From: JBEKLJ01 sp050010255
GTDB lineage: Bacteria > Acidobacteriota > Terriglobia > Bryobacterales > Bryobacteraceae
Direction of reading: 5' to 3'
Assembly: GCA_050010255.1 (NCBI GenBank)
Contig: JBEKLJ010000007.1
Span: 1 to 33,526 of the forward strand
Length of the DNA stretch: 33,526 nt
A model generated the notes under the pieces. That model was given only the letters and a program-made list of their open reading frames with translations, ran no database searches and was not told the DNA's origin. Each line of letters begins with the position of its first letter. Positions within the stretch are counted from its first letter, which is position 1. Of the stretch, positions 13,750 to 24,538 are shown in pieces. Made by a program: the position numbers and the translations under genes.

Positions 13750-15051
13750 ATGGAGGAGTTGGCTGCACCAATCCGGTTCGCCGAGCGGATCGGCGTGGGC
13801 CCCAGCGGCTTTCGGTTCGGGCGTGTCCTGGCGTTCTTCATGGCGCTGGCGGTGGCCGACCTGCTGACGAGCGGGGTGTGGACGGCGGTGGCGGGGGAGC
13901 CCGGGTCCCTGCTGTCCACCTTCTACAGGAGCGTTACGCTCGCGCTCACGCTCACCGTTGCTGCGGCGACCTGCTTCGGCCTCATCCGCAACGGTGTCGG
14001 CGCCACGTTCGCCGCCGGAGCACTTTACCTGGCCCTTTGCATTCCGTTCTCCTGGGTATCATTTGACTACTCTTCCTCCGGCCCACCGGTGGTGCGGCTC
14101 GACGTGGAGCTGTTGAGCGGCAGGGGGGCGTTGCTGGTGCTCCTCTGGGGCCTCCTGCACCTTGGCGCGCTTGAGGTGGGGTTCGCCTCCAGACGGCGCC
14201 CGTGGCTGGTCGCGAGTCTGGGGTGGGCCCTCGCCAGCGCCATCTTCCTTGGATTCCTGGTTGCGCCAAGTTTTTCGCTCCGTGAAGCCGGAACGCTGCT
14301 GAGCTTCAGGCTGAGCCAGCTCGGCGGGGTCGTGGCCAACGCCGTGGCCACCATGGTCCTGCTGTGGGCGGGGCTGCAGGTCGTGGATGCCGCCCGAGGC
14401 CGGCTGCCGCGATGGATGGGTGGGGCGATCATCTGGGGCGACGGAATCGGCCTGACCCTGCTGGCAATGTCCGGATTCTACAGCAGGCCGTTTTTCCAAA
14501 TCGACCTCCGGTCGGACAGCGTGAATTACTCGGCGCTCGCCCTTGGCCTCGTGCTGTTCCTGTTCGCCATGGTCTGCATGTTCCTGCTGGTCTATAAGAT
14601 GTGGGCGGCGATCCAGGATGGCTACGCCCGGGCGACGCCCGAGAAGGCCTTCGCTTTTCTGTTCATCCCCCTGTTCAACTTCTACTGGCGGTTTCAGGTC
14701 TTCTGGGGATTTGCGAAGGACTTCAACGCTTACGTGGATCGCTACTCCCTCAGAGTGCGCAAGCTGCCCGCGGGCCTGCTACTGGCGTATCCCATCGTGG
14801 TGATTGCGTCGTACCCGTTCATGTTCACGCGCTACGCAACCGTTGGGCTAGCACTGCCCTGGCTGTTGTTGGCGCTCTGCACCGCGGCGATTATCGGCCG
14901 GGTGAACGCCCTGGCGGCGTGCGCTCCCGGCGCCGTGGTATGTGCGGGCTGCCAGGCGCAGGTGGCGGTCACGAGCGCGTTCTGCCCGTTCTGCGGGCGG
15001 CAGCTTGCGGCGGCGGGGAGCACGCCACTGCCAGCCCCATCGGCCGGCTGA
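13750..15051 (+). CDS. Polytopic membrane protein with C-terminal zinc ribbon
   Basis: 433 residues with roughly eight to ten hydrophobic segments, the first at about 28-50 and the last near 365-385. An amphipathic cytoplasmic region around residues 275-330 (VYKMWAAIQDGYARATPEKA, then FLFIPLFNFYWRFQVFWGFA) resembles a segment common in membrane proteins carrying GYF/DUF4339-type domains. The C-terminus has a zinc ribbon with C398/C401 and C412/C415 (CAGC...CPFC), then a Pro/Ser tail. The function is unknown. The gene has its own promoter and strong ribosome binding site, and is followed 46 bp later by gltX, which has a separate promoter. Confidence 0.82.
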   Translation: MEELAAPIRFAERIGVGPSGFRFGRVLAFFMALAVADLLTSGVWTAVAGEPGSLLSTFYRSVTLALTLTVAAATCFGLIRNGVGATFAAGALYLALCIPFSWVSFDYSSSGPPVVRLDVELLSGRGALLVLLWGLLHLGALEVGFASRRRPWLVASLGWALASAIFLGFLVAPSFSLREAGTLLSFRLSQLGGVVANAVATMVLLWAGLQVVDAARGRLPRWMGGAIIWGDGIGLTLLAMSGFYSRPFFQIDLRSDSVNYSALALGLVLFLFAMVCMFLLVYKMWAAIQDGYARATPEKAFAFLFIPLFNFYWRFQVFWGFAKDFNAYVDRYSLRVRKLPAGLLLAYPIVVIASYPFMFTRYATVGLALPWLLLALCTAAIIGRVNALAACAPGAVVCAGCQAQVAVTSAFCPFCGRQLAAAGSTPLPAPSAG

Positions 15052-15084
15052 GCCGCGCGCAGGGGGCTGCGCGAGACGCTCCGT

Positions 15085-15090
15085 TATACT
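15085..15090 (+). promoter_or_regulatory. -10 box TATACT 7 nt before the gltX ATG
   Basis: TATACT is followed by aaatctc and then ATG at 15098, the same 7-nt gap as at 2786-2799. There is no Shine-Dalgarno. This is strong support for a leaderless gltX mRNA. Confidence 0.6.
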
Positions 15091-15097
15091 AAATCTC

Positions 15098-16543
15098 ATG
15101 GTCCGCGTGCGCTTCGCGCCCTCTCCGACCGGCTTTCTGCATATCGGCAGCGCGCGCACGTTCATCTTCAACTGGCTCTATGCCCGCCACCACCGGGGCA
15201 CGATGATCCTGCGCCTGGACGACACCGACGTCGAGCGCAACACCCAGGAGTCCGAGACCTCGATCTTCGACGGCCTGCGCTGGCTGGAGCTGGATTGGGA
15301 CGAGGAGTACCGGCAATCCGAGCGCCTCGCGTTGCACTGCCAGCTCGCCGAGGCGATCCTCGCCAAGGGCCTGGCCTACCGCGATTTCACGCCCGCGGGC
15401 GCCGAGGAGGAGACCTCGCGCCAGGGCGCGGCGTGGCTGTTCAACGCCGGCATGCGCGAGCTGAGCCGCCAGGAGAGCGACCGCCGCGCCGCAGCCGGCG
15501 AGCCATTCGTTATTCGCTTCCGGGTGCCGCGCGAGACCGAGCCTGCGGTGAGCTTCCGCGACGCCGTCTACGGCGAGCAGGCGAAATCCACGGCGGATAT
15601 CGAAGACTTCGCCCTGCTGCGCTCCAACGGGCTGCCAACCTACCACATGGCCTCCTGCGCCGACGACATCGACCTCAGGATCAGCCACATCGTGCGCGGC
15701 CAGGACCACCTGACGAACACCTTCAAGCACCTGCTGATCTTCGACGCGGCCGGCCGGCCGGCGCCGGAGTTTGCGCACCTGCCGCTGCTGATGGCCCCCG
15801 ACGGAGCCAAGCTCTCCAAGCGCCGGCACGGGCCGGTGGTGAGCGTCACCACGTACCGTGACGCCGGCTTCCTGCCGCATGCCTTCGTCAACTTCCTGTG
15901 CTTGCTGGGCTGGTCGCCCAAGGACGACCGCGAGCGGATGACGCGCGCGGAGCTGATCGAGGCCTTTTCCTTCGAGGGCATCAACAAATCGAACGCGGTG
16001 GTGAACTTCCAGGAGGACGACCCGTTCGACCCCAAAGCCGTCTGGCTAAACGCCGAGCACCTCAGAGCGATGCCCGTCGAAGACTTGGCCGAGCGATTGT
16101 CGCCGTACGTGCGTGCGGCCGGCTTCGAGGTCGAGCGCGCCAAGCTGCTCGCGATCACGCCGTTGATCCAGGAGCGCATCAAGATGTTGACGGATGTGGC
16201 GACAGTTGCAGATTTCTTCCTCGTTGGCGAGCTGCCGCCCTACGACAGGGCCGAACTCATCCCGCAGAAAGGCGATGCGGCCATGGCCCTGGTGGCGCTC
16301 CAGCACGCTCGCCAGATCCTGGCGACGGCCGAGTTTACGCACCAGGCCTTGGACGCCGTGCTGCGAGCGGAGGCGGGCGGCCTGGGTTTCAAAGCCGGCC
16401 AGATGTTCCAACCTATCCGTGTGGCCGTATGCGGCCGCAAGGTGGCGCCGCCGCTGTTTGAGACGCTGGAGGTGCTGGGGCGGGAGACCTGTCTGAAGCG
16501 GATTGACAACGCGATAGGAATGCTCGTAGGCCACGCCGCCTAG
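15098..16543 (+). CDS. gltX: Glutamyl-tRNA synthetase
   Basis: 481 residues. This class I aminoacyl-tRNA synthetase charges tRNA-Glu. It begins VRFAPSPTGFLHIGSART, where HIGS (15-18) is the HIGH-type motif. DDTDVERN (41-48), ADDIDLRISHIVRGQDH (188-204) and the KMSKS-type KLSKR (238-242) complete the catalytic core. The anticodon-binding helical domain fills the C-terminal third. The zinc-binding cysteines found near residue 100 in the E. coli enzyme are absent. The reading frame extends upstream to 14942, but homology and the TATACT box place the start at ATG 15098. The gene is followed closely by glnS across a tandemly duplicated junction. Confidence 0.96.
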   Translation: MVRVRFAPSPTGFLHIGSARTFIFNWLYARHHRGTMILRLDDTDVERNTQESETSIFDGLRWLELDWDEEYRQSERLALHCQLAEAILAKGLAYRDFTPAGAEEETSRQGAAWLFNAGMRELSRQESDRRAAAGEPFVIRFRVPRETEPAVSFRDAVYGEQAKSTADIEDFALLRSNGLPTYHMASCADDIDLRISHIVRGQDHLTNTFKHLLIFDAAGRPAPEFAHLPLLMAPDGAKLSKRRHGPVVSVTTYRDAGFLPHAFVNFLCLLGWSPKDDRERMTRAELIEAFSFEGINKSNAVVNFQEDDPFDPKAVWLNAEHLRAMPVEDLAERLSPYVRAAGFEVERAKLLAITPLIQERIKMLTDVATVADFFLVGELPPYDRAELIPQKGDAAMALVALQHARQILATAEFTHQALDAVLRAEAGGLGFKAGQMFQPIRVAVCGRKVAPPLFETLEVLGRETCLKRIDNAIGMLVGHAA

Positions 16544-16589
16544 CAAGGAATGAAGGCGATGCCGCCTAAGGCCAAGGAATGAAGGCGAT
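16535..16589 (+). repeat. Tandem duplication of the gltX/glnS junction
   Basis: Copy 1 (16535-16560, 26 bp) covers the last codons and TAG stop of gltX plus AAGGA and ATG-containing sequence. Copy 2 (16561-16589, 29 bp) repeats it with a 3-bp insertion (TAAGGC for TAG). As a result the segment AAGGAATGAAGGCGATG occurs twice. A mini-ORF of 10 codons (16550-16582, MKAMPPKAKE) results, its TGA overlapping an ATG at 16579. Confidence 0.75.
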
Positions 16590-18327
16590 GAATCCTGACG
16601 CACGCGACAAGAGGACTGACGCGGCGGGTGCCGCGCCTGCGGCGCCCTCCAACTTCGTCCGCGACATCATTTTGGACGACCTGAAGACCAACAAGTTTGG
16701 CGGGCGGGTGCATACGCGCTTTCCTCCGGAGCCGAACGGTTACCTGCACATCGGGCACGCCAAGTCCATCTGCCTCAACTTCGGACTGGCGGCGGAGTTC
16801 GGCGGTAAGTGCAACCTACGTTTTGACGATACGAACCCGAGCAAGGAAGAAACCGAGTACGTCGAATCGATCATGGAAGATGTTCACTGGCTCGGTTTCG
16901 ATTGGGAGGACCGGCTCTTCTACGCCTCGGATTACTTTGACCAGTTATACGAGTGGGCCGTTCAATTGACTAAGGCCGGCAAGGCCTACGCCTGCGATTT
17001 GACCGCGGACCAAGTCAGGGAGTACCGGGGGACCTTGACCGAGCCGGGCAAAGAGAGCCCGTATCGGAACCGCTTGGTGGAAGAGAACCTGGAGCTGTTC
17101 GAGCGGATGCGGGCGGGCGAGTTCCCGGACGGTGTCCGGACCCTGCGCGCCAAGATCGACATGGCCTCGCCTAACCTGAACATGCGGGACCCCGTTCTAT
17201 ACCGGATTGTCCACGCCGAGCACCATCGCACGGGCGATAAGTGGTGCATCTATCCGATGTACGACTATACGCACGGCCAGTCCGATTCCATCGAGCGGGT
17301 CACGCACTCGATCTGCACGCTGGAATTCGAGGATCACCGGCCGCTATACGACTGGTTCATAGAGCAGTTGGGCATCTATCATCCCCAGCAGATAGAGTTC
17401 GCTCGGCTCAACCTCACTTACACCGTCATGAGCAAGCGCAAGCTGCTCACGCTGGTGCAGAAGGGGCACGTCAGCGGCTGGGACGATCCCCGCATGCCGA
17501 CCATCTGCGGGATGCGGCGGCGCGGCTACACCCCGGAGGCGATCCGCAGTTTCTGCGAACGGATCGGCGTGGCGAAGGCGAACAGCACCAACGAGCTTTC
17601 GCTGCTCGAGCACTTCGTCCGGGAGGATTTGAACCAACGCGCGCCGCGGGTAATGGCCGTGTTGCGGCCGCTGCGGGTGGTCATCGATAACTTCCCGGAG
17701 GATCTGGTGGAAGAGGTGGAGGCAGTCAACAACCCCGAGGACGCCAGCATGGGCACGCGCAGAGTGCCTTTCTCCCGGGTGCTCTACATTGAGCGGGATG
17801 ATTTCCGCGAGGACCCGCCGAAGCAATATTTCCGGCTGGCCCCCGGCCGCGAAGTCCGGCTGCGCTATGCTTACTTCGTTACTTGTACCGGCGTGGTCAA
17901 GGATGAAAAGACGGGTGAGATTGTCGAGCTCCACTGCACTTACGATCCGGCCACCCGGGGCGGTAATGCGCCGGATGGGCGGAGAGTGAAGTCCACCATC
18001 CACTGGGTCTCGGCCGCTCATGCCATCGACGCAGAGGTGCGCTTGTACGATACCCTCTTTACGCGGGAGAACCCGGGAGAAGAGGAGGGACGCGACTTCG
18101 CCGCGGACTTGAACCCGCACTCGCTCGAGGCGCTCACGGGCTGCAAGCTCGAACCCGGTTTGGCCGCGGCAACGCCTGGCAGCCGCTGTCAGTTCGAGCG
18201 GCTGGGCTATTTTTGCGTGGACCCGGACTCGGCGCCGGGGAAGCTGATGTTCAACCGGACGGTGGCGCTGCGGGACACCTGGGCCAAGATCGAGAAGTCT
18301 TTGCAGTCGAAGGGCACCCAGAAGTGA
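16588..18327 (+). CDS. glnS: Glutaminyl-tRNA synthetase
   Basis: 579 residues from ATG 16588 (an in-frame ATG at 16579 would add three). This class I synthetase charges tRNA-Gln directly. Features in order are NFVRDIILDDL, the catalytic FPPEPNGYLHIGHAKSICLN with HIGH near 54-57, RFDDTNPSKEE, DYTHGQSDSIERVTHSICTL, the KMSKS-type VMSKRK near 280-285, WDDPRMPT, and the two-lobe beta-barrel anticodon domain (VPFSRVLYIERDDF, GGNAPDGRRVKSTIHWVS). The start at 16588 is favoured because AAGGA (16574-16578) is 9 nt upstream, whereas it directly abuts 16579. GlnS beside GltX means glutaminylation need not depend on GatCAB. Confidence 0.95.
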   Translation: MNPDARDKRTDAAGAAPAAPSNFVRDIILDDLKTNKFGGRVHTRFPPEPNGYLHIGHAKSICLNFGLAAEFGGKCNLRFDDTNPSKEETEYVESIMEDVHWLGFDWEDRLFYASDYFDQLYEWAVQLTKAGKAYACDLTADQVREYRGTLTEPGKESPYRNRLVEENLELFERMRAGEFPDGVRTLRAKIDMASPNLNMRDPVLYRIVHAEHHRTGDKWCIYPMYDYTHGQSDSIERVTHSICTLEFEDHRPLYDWFIEQLGIYHPQQIEFARLNLTYTVMSKRKLLTLVQKGHVSGWDDPRMPTICGMRRRGYTPEAIRSFCERIGVAKANSTNELSLLEHFVREDLNQRAPRVMAVLRPLRVVIDNFPEDLVEEVEAVNNPEDASMGTRRVPFSRVLYIERDDFREDPPKQYFRLAPGREVRLRYAYFVTCTGVVKDEKTGEIVELHCTYDPATRGGNAPDGRRVKSTIHWVSAAHAIDAEVRLYDTLFTRENPGEEEGRDFAADLNPHSLEALTGCKLEPGLAAATPGSRCQFERLGYFCVDPDSAPGKLMFNRTVALRDTWAKIEKSLQSKGTQK

Positions 18328-18357
18328 CCCGGTCCGCCGCCACCGCGCGCTGCATCT

Positions 18358-18385
18358 GGTAGCTGGAAGCTGATAGCTGGCAGCT
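18358..18385. repeat. Heptamer tandem repeat between glnS and the carbamoyltransferase gene
   Basis: Four consecutive 7-mers: GGTAGCT, GGAAGCT, GATAGCT and GGCAGCT. They share G-R-N-AGC-Y with the units at the rsmA 3' end. Confidence 0.7.
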
Positions 18386-18401
18386 ATTGACTGGAGTCTT
18401 A

Positions 18402-19979
18402 ATGCTGATTCTAGGAATTGGCGGAATCCTGAGCGACGCCGCGGCCGCGGTACTGAAAGACGGCGCGCTGGTGGGCGCGGTGGAGCAGCGCAAGCTGGCG
18501 CGGAGCCTGCGCCCGGGCGAGCTGCCCGAGGAAGCGGTTGCGATGTGCTTGGGGCTGGCCGGCGCCAAGGCTGAGGAAGTGGATTGCGTGGCGATCGTCC
18601 GTCCGCTGGCGGTCGGTCCGGAAGCGGCACAGCACCTGGCGCTGCGCGCGAGGTTTCCGAACAGCCGCGTGGTGCTAGTGGACCACCACACGGCGCACGC
18701 GGCCTCCGCATTCTATCCCTCGCCCTTCCAGGAAGCGACGGTTCTGACGCTGGACCGCGCCGGCGATTTCCGCTGCGGCGCCCGCTGGCGCGCGCGAGGC
18801 AACCAGCTCACGCTCGAAGAGGAGCAGTACTACCCGGATTCGCTGGGCGACCTCTACCGCCGCGTCACCGAGCTGGCCGGTTTCGATCCGTCCGCCGACC
18901 CGCACAAGTTGCAGTGGCTTTCGGCCGCCGGCGGTGAGGAGCTGGCGGCTCTCTTCTGCGAGGTCCTGCGGATCTCCCCAGCGGGCTGGCCGCGCATCGA
19001 CCGCAGCTTCTTCGACGCCGACCGGCCGAGCCATGGCGGCTTCAGCGCGAAGTTCTACGAGCGGCTGGGACTGGAGGACGGCGCGCCGGTGCCCGCGTCC
19101 CTGCGCGCGACGCTGGCCGCGGGCGTGCAGCGCGCCATCGAGCAGGCCGTGGTGGCGATGGCCGGCTCGGGCGAAAACCTCTGCCTGGCGGGCGGGCTGA
19201 TGCTGAACGCGCTGCTGGTCTCGCGCCTGGAACGCGCGCCCGGCTGGCGCAACGTGTTCGTACAGCCCGCGGCGGGCAACGCGGGCACCGCGCTCGGTGC
19301 GGTGTTCTACGCGTGGCACACCGTCTACCAGCGCAGCGAGCGCGTGGGCATGGGCAACCTCTGCCTGGGCCCGGAGTACGGGCCCGAAGAGATCAAGCAG
19401 GTGCTGGAGAACTGCAAGCTGCGGTTCCGCTACCTGCTGACTTCGGGCGAACTGATGGACACGGCCGTCGGGGAGCTCAACGACCACAAGATCGTGGCCT
19501 GGATGCAGGGGCGGATGGAGTTCGGCCCGCGCGCGCTGGGGAACCGCTCGATTCTGGCCTCGCCACTCAACCCGTACTCGAGCGAGAACCTGAACACCTA
19601 CATCAAGCACCGCGAGCCGTTCCGCAAGTTCGCCGCCTCGGTGCCCGCCGAGTTGTGCTCGAACTACTTCGAGGCGGGGCAAAACGCGCGGTTTCTGGCC
19701 AGCGTGGGTCGGGTGCGGCCGGAGCACCGGAAGACCTTCGAGAGCGCGATTCTCTCCGGCGACCTGGTGCGCGTGCACACCGTGCGCGAGGACGACAACC
19801 CGCTCTACTGGCGCCTGCTCCACGCCGCCGGCAAGGCGACCGGGCTGCCGGTGCTCTACAACACTTCCTTCAACCTCTTCGGCGACCCGCTGGTGTGCAC
19901 GCCGCGGGACGCGGTGCGGAGCTTCTACTCCTCCGGCATCGACGCCATGTTCGTCGGGAACTTTCTGTTGCAGAAGTAA
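18402..19979 (+). CDS. NodU/CmcH-family carbamoyltransferase
   Basis: 525 residues. The family transfers a carbamoyl group from carbamoyl phosphate, via a carbamoyl-adenylate, to a hydroxyl of a sugar or antibiotic. Seen here: HHTAHAASAFYPSPF (95-109), with H95/H96/H99 expected to bind metal; LCLAGGLMLN and QPAAGNAGTALGAVFY in the Kae1-like domain; GRMEFGPRALGNRSILA in the C-terminal part; and YNTSFNLFGDPLVCTPRDAV near the end. The N-terminal HDAS-type motif reads LSDAAAA, with Ser in place of the usual His (about residue 11). ATG 18402 has GGAG five bases upstream; the in-frame ATG-less extension to 18387 is not needed. No glycan or antibiotic genes adjoin it, so the acceptor is unknown. Confidence 0.9.
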   Translation: MLILGIGGILSDAAAAVLKDGALVGAVEQRKLARSLRPGELPEEAVAMCLGLAGAKAEEVDCVAIVRPLAVGPEAAQHLALRARFPNSRVVLVDHHTAHAASAFYPSPFQEATVLTLDRAGDFRCGARWRARGNQLTLEEEQYYPDSLGDLYRRVTELAGFDPSADPHKLQWLSAAGGEELAALFCEVLRISPAGWPRIDRSFFDADRPSHGGFSAKFYERLGLEDGAPVPASLRATLAAGVQRAIEQAVVAMAGSGENLCLAGGLMLNALLVSRLERAPGWRNVFVQPAAGNAGTALGAVFYAWHTVYQRSERVGMGNLCLGPEYGPEEIKQVLENCKLRFRYLLTSGELMDTAVGELNDHKIVAWMQGRMEFGPRALGNRSILASPLNPYSSENLNTYIKHREPFRKFAASVPAELCSNYFEAGQNARFLASVGRVRPEHRKTFESAILSGDLVRVHTVREDDNPLYWRLLHAAGKATGLPVLYNTSFNLFGDPLVCTPRDAVRSFYSSGIDAMFVGNFLLQK

Positions 19980-20023
19980 GGGCCGGGTCTGCGGCTCCTG
20001 GGGCGAAGAGCGGGCGAGGCGCT

Positions 20024-22696
<2,673 letters not shown>

Positions 22697-22720
22697 ATTC
22701 CGACGGCGCGCTAAGCACCC

Positions 22721-22749
22721 AGAATAACGCGCCGGCCGCGTTCGGTGAA
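22721..22749 (-). promoter_or_regulatory. Promoter of aceE
   Basis: On the minus strand TTCACC (22749-22744) and TATTCT (22726-22721) are separated by 17 bp. The start of transcription would be near 22714, giving a leader of about 18 nt. Confidence 0.5.
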
Positions 22750-22788
22750 TGGCAGTGAGTGAGGAACACCCGAGCGCGAAATGCGAGA

Positions 22789-24024
22789 ATGGAACAATAT
22801 CCGATGTTCTCCGACCGGCATTCCGAACTCTGGCATTCGCTCGCCGATGGCGGCCCGTCCGAGGCGGAGGCTCTGGCCACCGTGAACTCCGCTGCGCCGC
22901 AGGACCGCCGCCTCGCCGGCGTGCTCGGCGCCGCCGAGCTCGGCCGGGGGGGCGCGCTCGACCGAGCCATTCTGGAGCGTTCCCGGCGGGTGCGCGGGGA
23001 GCTGTTCGCCAATCGCGTCTATGCCATCGTGCCCGTGTACGTAACCAGCATCTGCGGCGAGGACTGCCTCTACTGCAACTACCGCTCCGGAAACAAGGGC
23101 CTCGAAGTCGAGCGGCTGCGACTGACGGACGGGGAGCTGGCGCGCGAGGCCGAGCACCTGATCGAAGAGAAGGGCCTGCGGGTCCTGGAGCTGGTCTATG
23201 CGACCGACCCTCGCGTTCGCGTGGACTCGATGTGCCGTCAGGTGGAGCTGGTCCGGCGAATCCTCGAGCAGCGCGGAGGCGGCGCCGTCGGAATCAGCAC
23301 GGAGGCGCTGGAGGAAGCCGAGTACCGCAGGCTGCTCGCTGCGGGCCTGTCCTTCTCCGTGCTCTGGCAGGAGACCTACGACCGGGAGCGCTACGGCCAG
23401 CTTCACCCGGGCGCCACCAAGAAGACGAACTTCGCATACCGGCTGGATGCGTGCGAGCGCGCGCTGTCGGCGGGAGTCCGCTGGTTGGGCATGGGCGTGC
23501 TGTCCGGCCTGGCGGACTGGAGGCGCGACTGGACGATGCTCCTGCTGCACGAGGACTACTTGCGGCGGACCTGCGGGCGGGAAGCGGGCATTCTCGGAAT
23601 ACCGAGGCTGAAGCCCGCCCCGGGAGCGAAGCTGCCGGGCCCAGCGCTCGGCCCTACAACCCAGGAGTTCATCGCCACGGTCGCCCTTCACGGCATCTAC
23701 TCGCCCTCCACGCTGCCGTTCGTGAGCACCCGGGAGAGCTGGGAGACTTGCGTGGCGCTGGCGCAGGGAGGCGGCTGCCTGTTCACTTTCAACTGCTCCA
23801 CCATCCCGGGCGGTTACTCGCTCGGCCACCGCGGCGCGCAGTTCCAGACCGCCTCCTATGACGCTCCCGTCTTCCGCGGCAAGCTGGAGCAGGCGGGCGT
23901 CGAGCCGGAGTTTGCGTGGTCGTTCGACGGAACCCCCGCGCTCCGCGGAGGGCGCCCCGCCGTCCCTCAAGCCGGTTTCACCGCCTCCGCGCCGCCATTC
24001 GAGAACCAGTGCAGTTGGCCGTGA
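22789..24024 (+). CDS. ThiH/HydG-like radical SAM enzyme
   Basis: About 411 residues from ATG 22789 (alternatives: ATG 22804, GTG 22759). The radical SAM cluster motif is CGEDCLYC (C89, C93, C96), in the YVTSICGEDCLYCNYRSGN context typical of ThiH, HydG and NosL. The barrel contains ISTEALEEAEYRRLLAAGL, LWQETYDRERYGQLHP and LGMGVLSGLADWRRDW, all close to the ThiH family pattern. These enzymes cleave the side chain of tyrosine or tryptophan. The HydG-type C-terminal cluster motif is absent, and no thi, hyd or nos genes adjoin it. A PabA remnant starts 23 nt downstream, so it may once have shared an operon with chorismate amination. The substrate is not assignable from sequence. Confidence 0.82.
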   Translation: MEQYPMFSDRHSELWHSLADGGPSEAEALATVNSAAPQDRRLAGVLGAAELGRGGALDRAILERSRRVRGELFANRVYAIVPVYVTSICGEDCLYCNYRSGNKGLEVERLRLTDGELAREAEHLIEEKGLRVLELVYATDPRVRVDSMCRQVELVRRILEQRGGGAVGISTEALEEAEYRRLLAAGLSFSVLWQETYDRERYGQLHPGATKKTNFAYRLDACERALSAGVRWLGMGVLSGLADWRRDWTMLLLHEDYLRRTCGREAGILGIPRLKPAPGAKLPGPALGPTTQEFIATVALHGIYSPSTLPFVSTRESWETCVALAQGGGCLFTFNCSTIPGGYSLGHRGAQFQTASYDAPVFRGKLEQAGVEPEFAWSFDGTPALRGGRPAVPQAGFTASAPPFENQCSWP

Positions 24025-24046
24025 GCGGCCGCCGGACGAGGCTGGG

Positions 24047-24538
24047 TTGAAAACCCGCACGCTTCTTCTCGACAACTACGACTCGTTCACTTTCAACCTG
24101 AAGCACCTGCTTACGTCCGTCAACGGACGGGAACCCATCGTGGTCCGCAACGACGAGCTCGGCTGGGAAGAACTCGTTGGCCTGGGCTTCGACAACGTGG
24201 TGATCTCGCCGGGCCCCGGCCGCCCCGAGAGGGCGCGGGACTTCGGCATCTGCCGGCGCGTGGTGCTCGAGCTGGAAGTCCCGATCCTGGGGGTCTGTCT
24301 GGGACACCAGGGCATTGCCCACTTCGCGGGAGCGGAAGTGGTGGTTGCGCCGGAGCCCGTCCACGGCCGCCTGAGCAGGATCTTCCATCAGGGCGCGGAC
24401 TTGTTCGCCGGCCTGCCGCAGGGCTTCGAGGCCGTCCGCTATCACTCGCTGATGGTGGCTTCCTCCTTGCCGCGCTGTCTCGATCGGCTGGCCTGGGGTA
24501 TCTGGGGTTGGACCGCTCGGCGGATCTCAATATCGTGA
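24047..24538 (+). pseudogene. Truncated glutamine amidotransferase (PabA/TrpG-type), N-terminal remnant
   Basis: 163 residues from TTG 24047, with GAGG six bases upstream. It starts LLLDNYDSFTFNL and has VVISPGPGRPERARDFG (oxyanion region) and GVCLGHQGIAHFAGA with the nucleophile C84. It then has VHGRLSRI and RYHSLMV. The normal continuation with the catalytic His-Glu (HPES) is missing: after LPRCLDRLAW the frame runs into unrelated residues and stops at 24536-24538. The same bases in the +1 frame encode the end of PabB. The enzyme cannot be active as a glutaminase. The alternative is an assembly error in this contig. Confidence 0.8.

Noticed and set aside
14942..15097. N-terminal extension of glutamyl-tRNA synthetase
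   Set aside because: The extra 52 residues are Arg-rich antiframe of the zinc-ribbon gene. Homology begins at ATG 15098, which also has the TATACT box.
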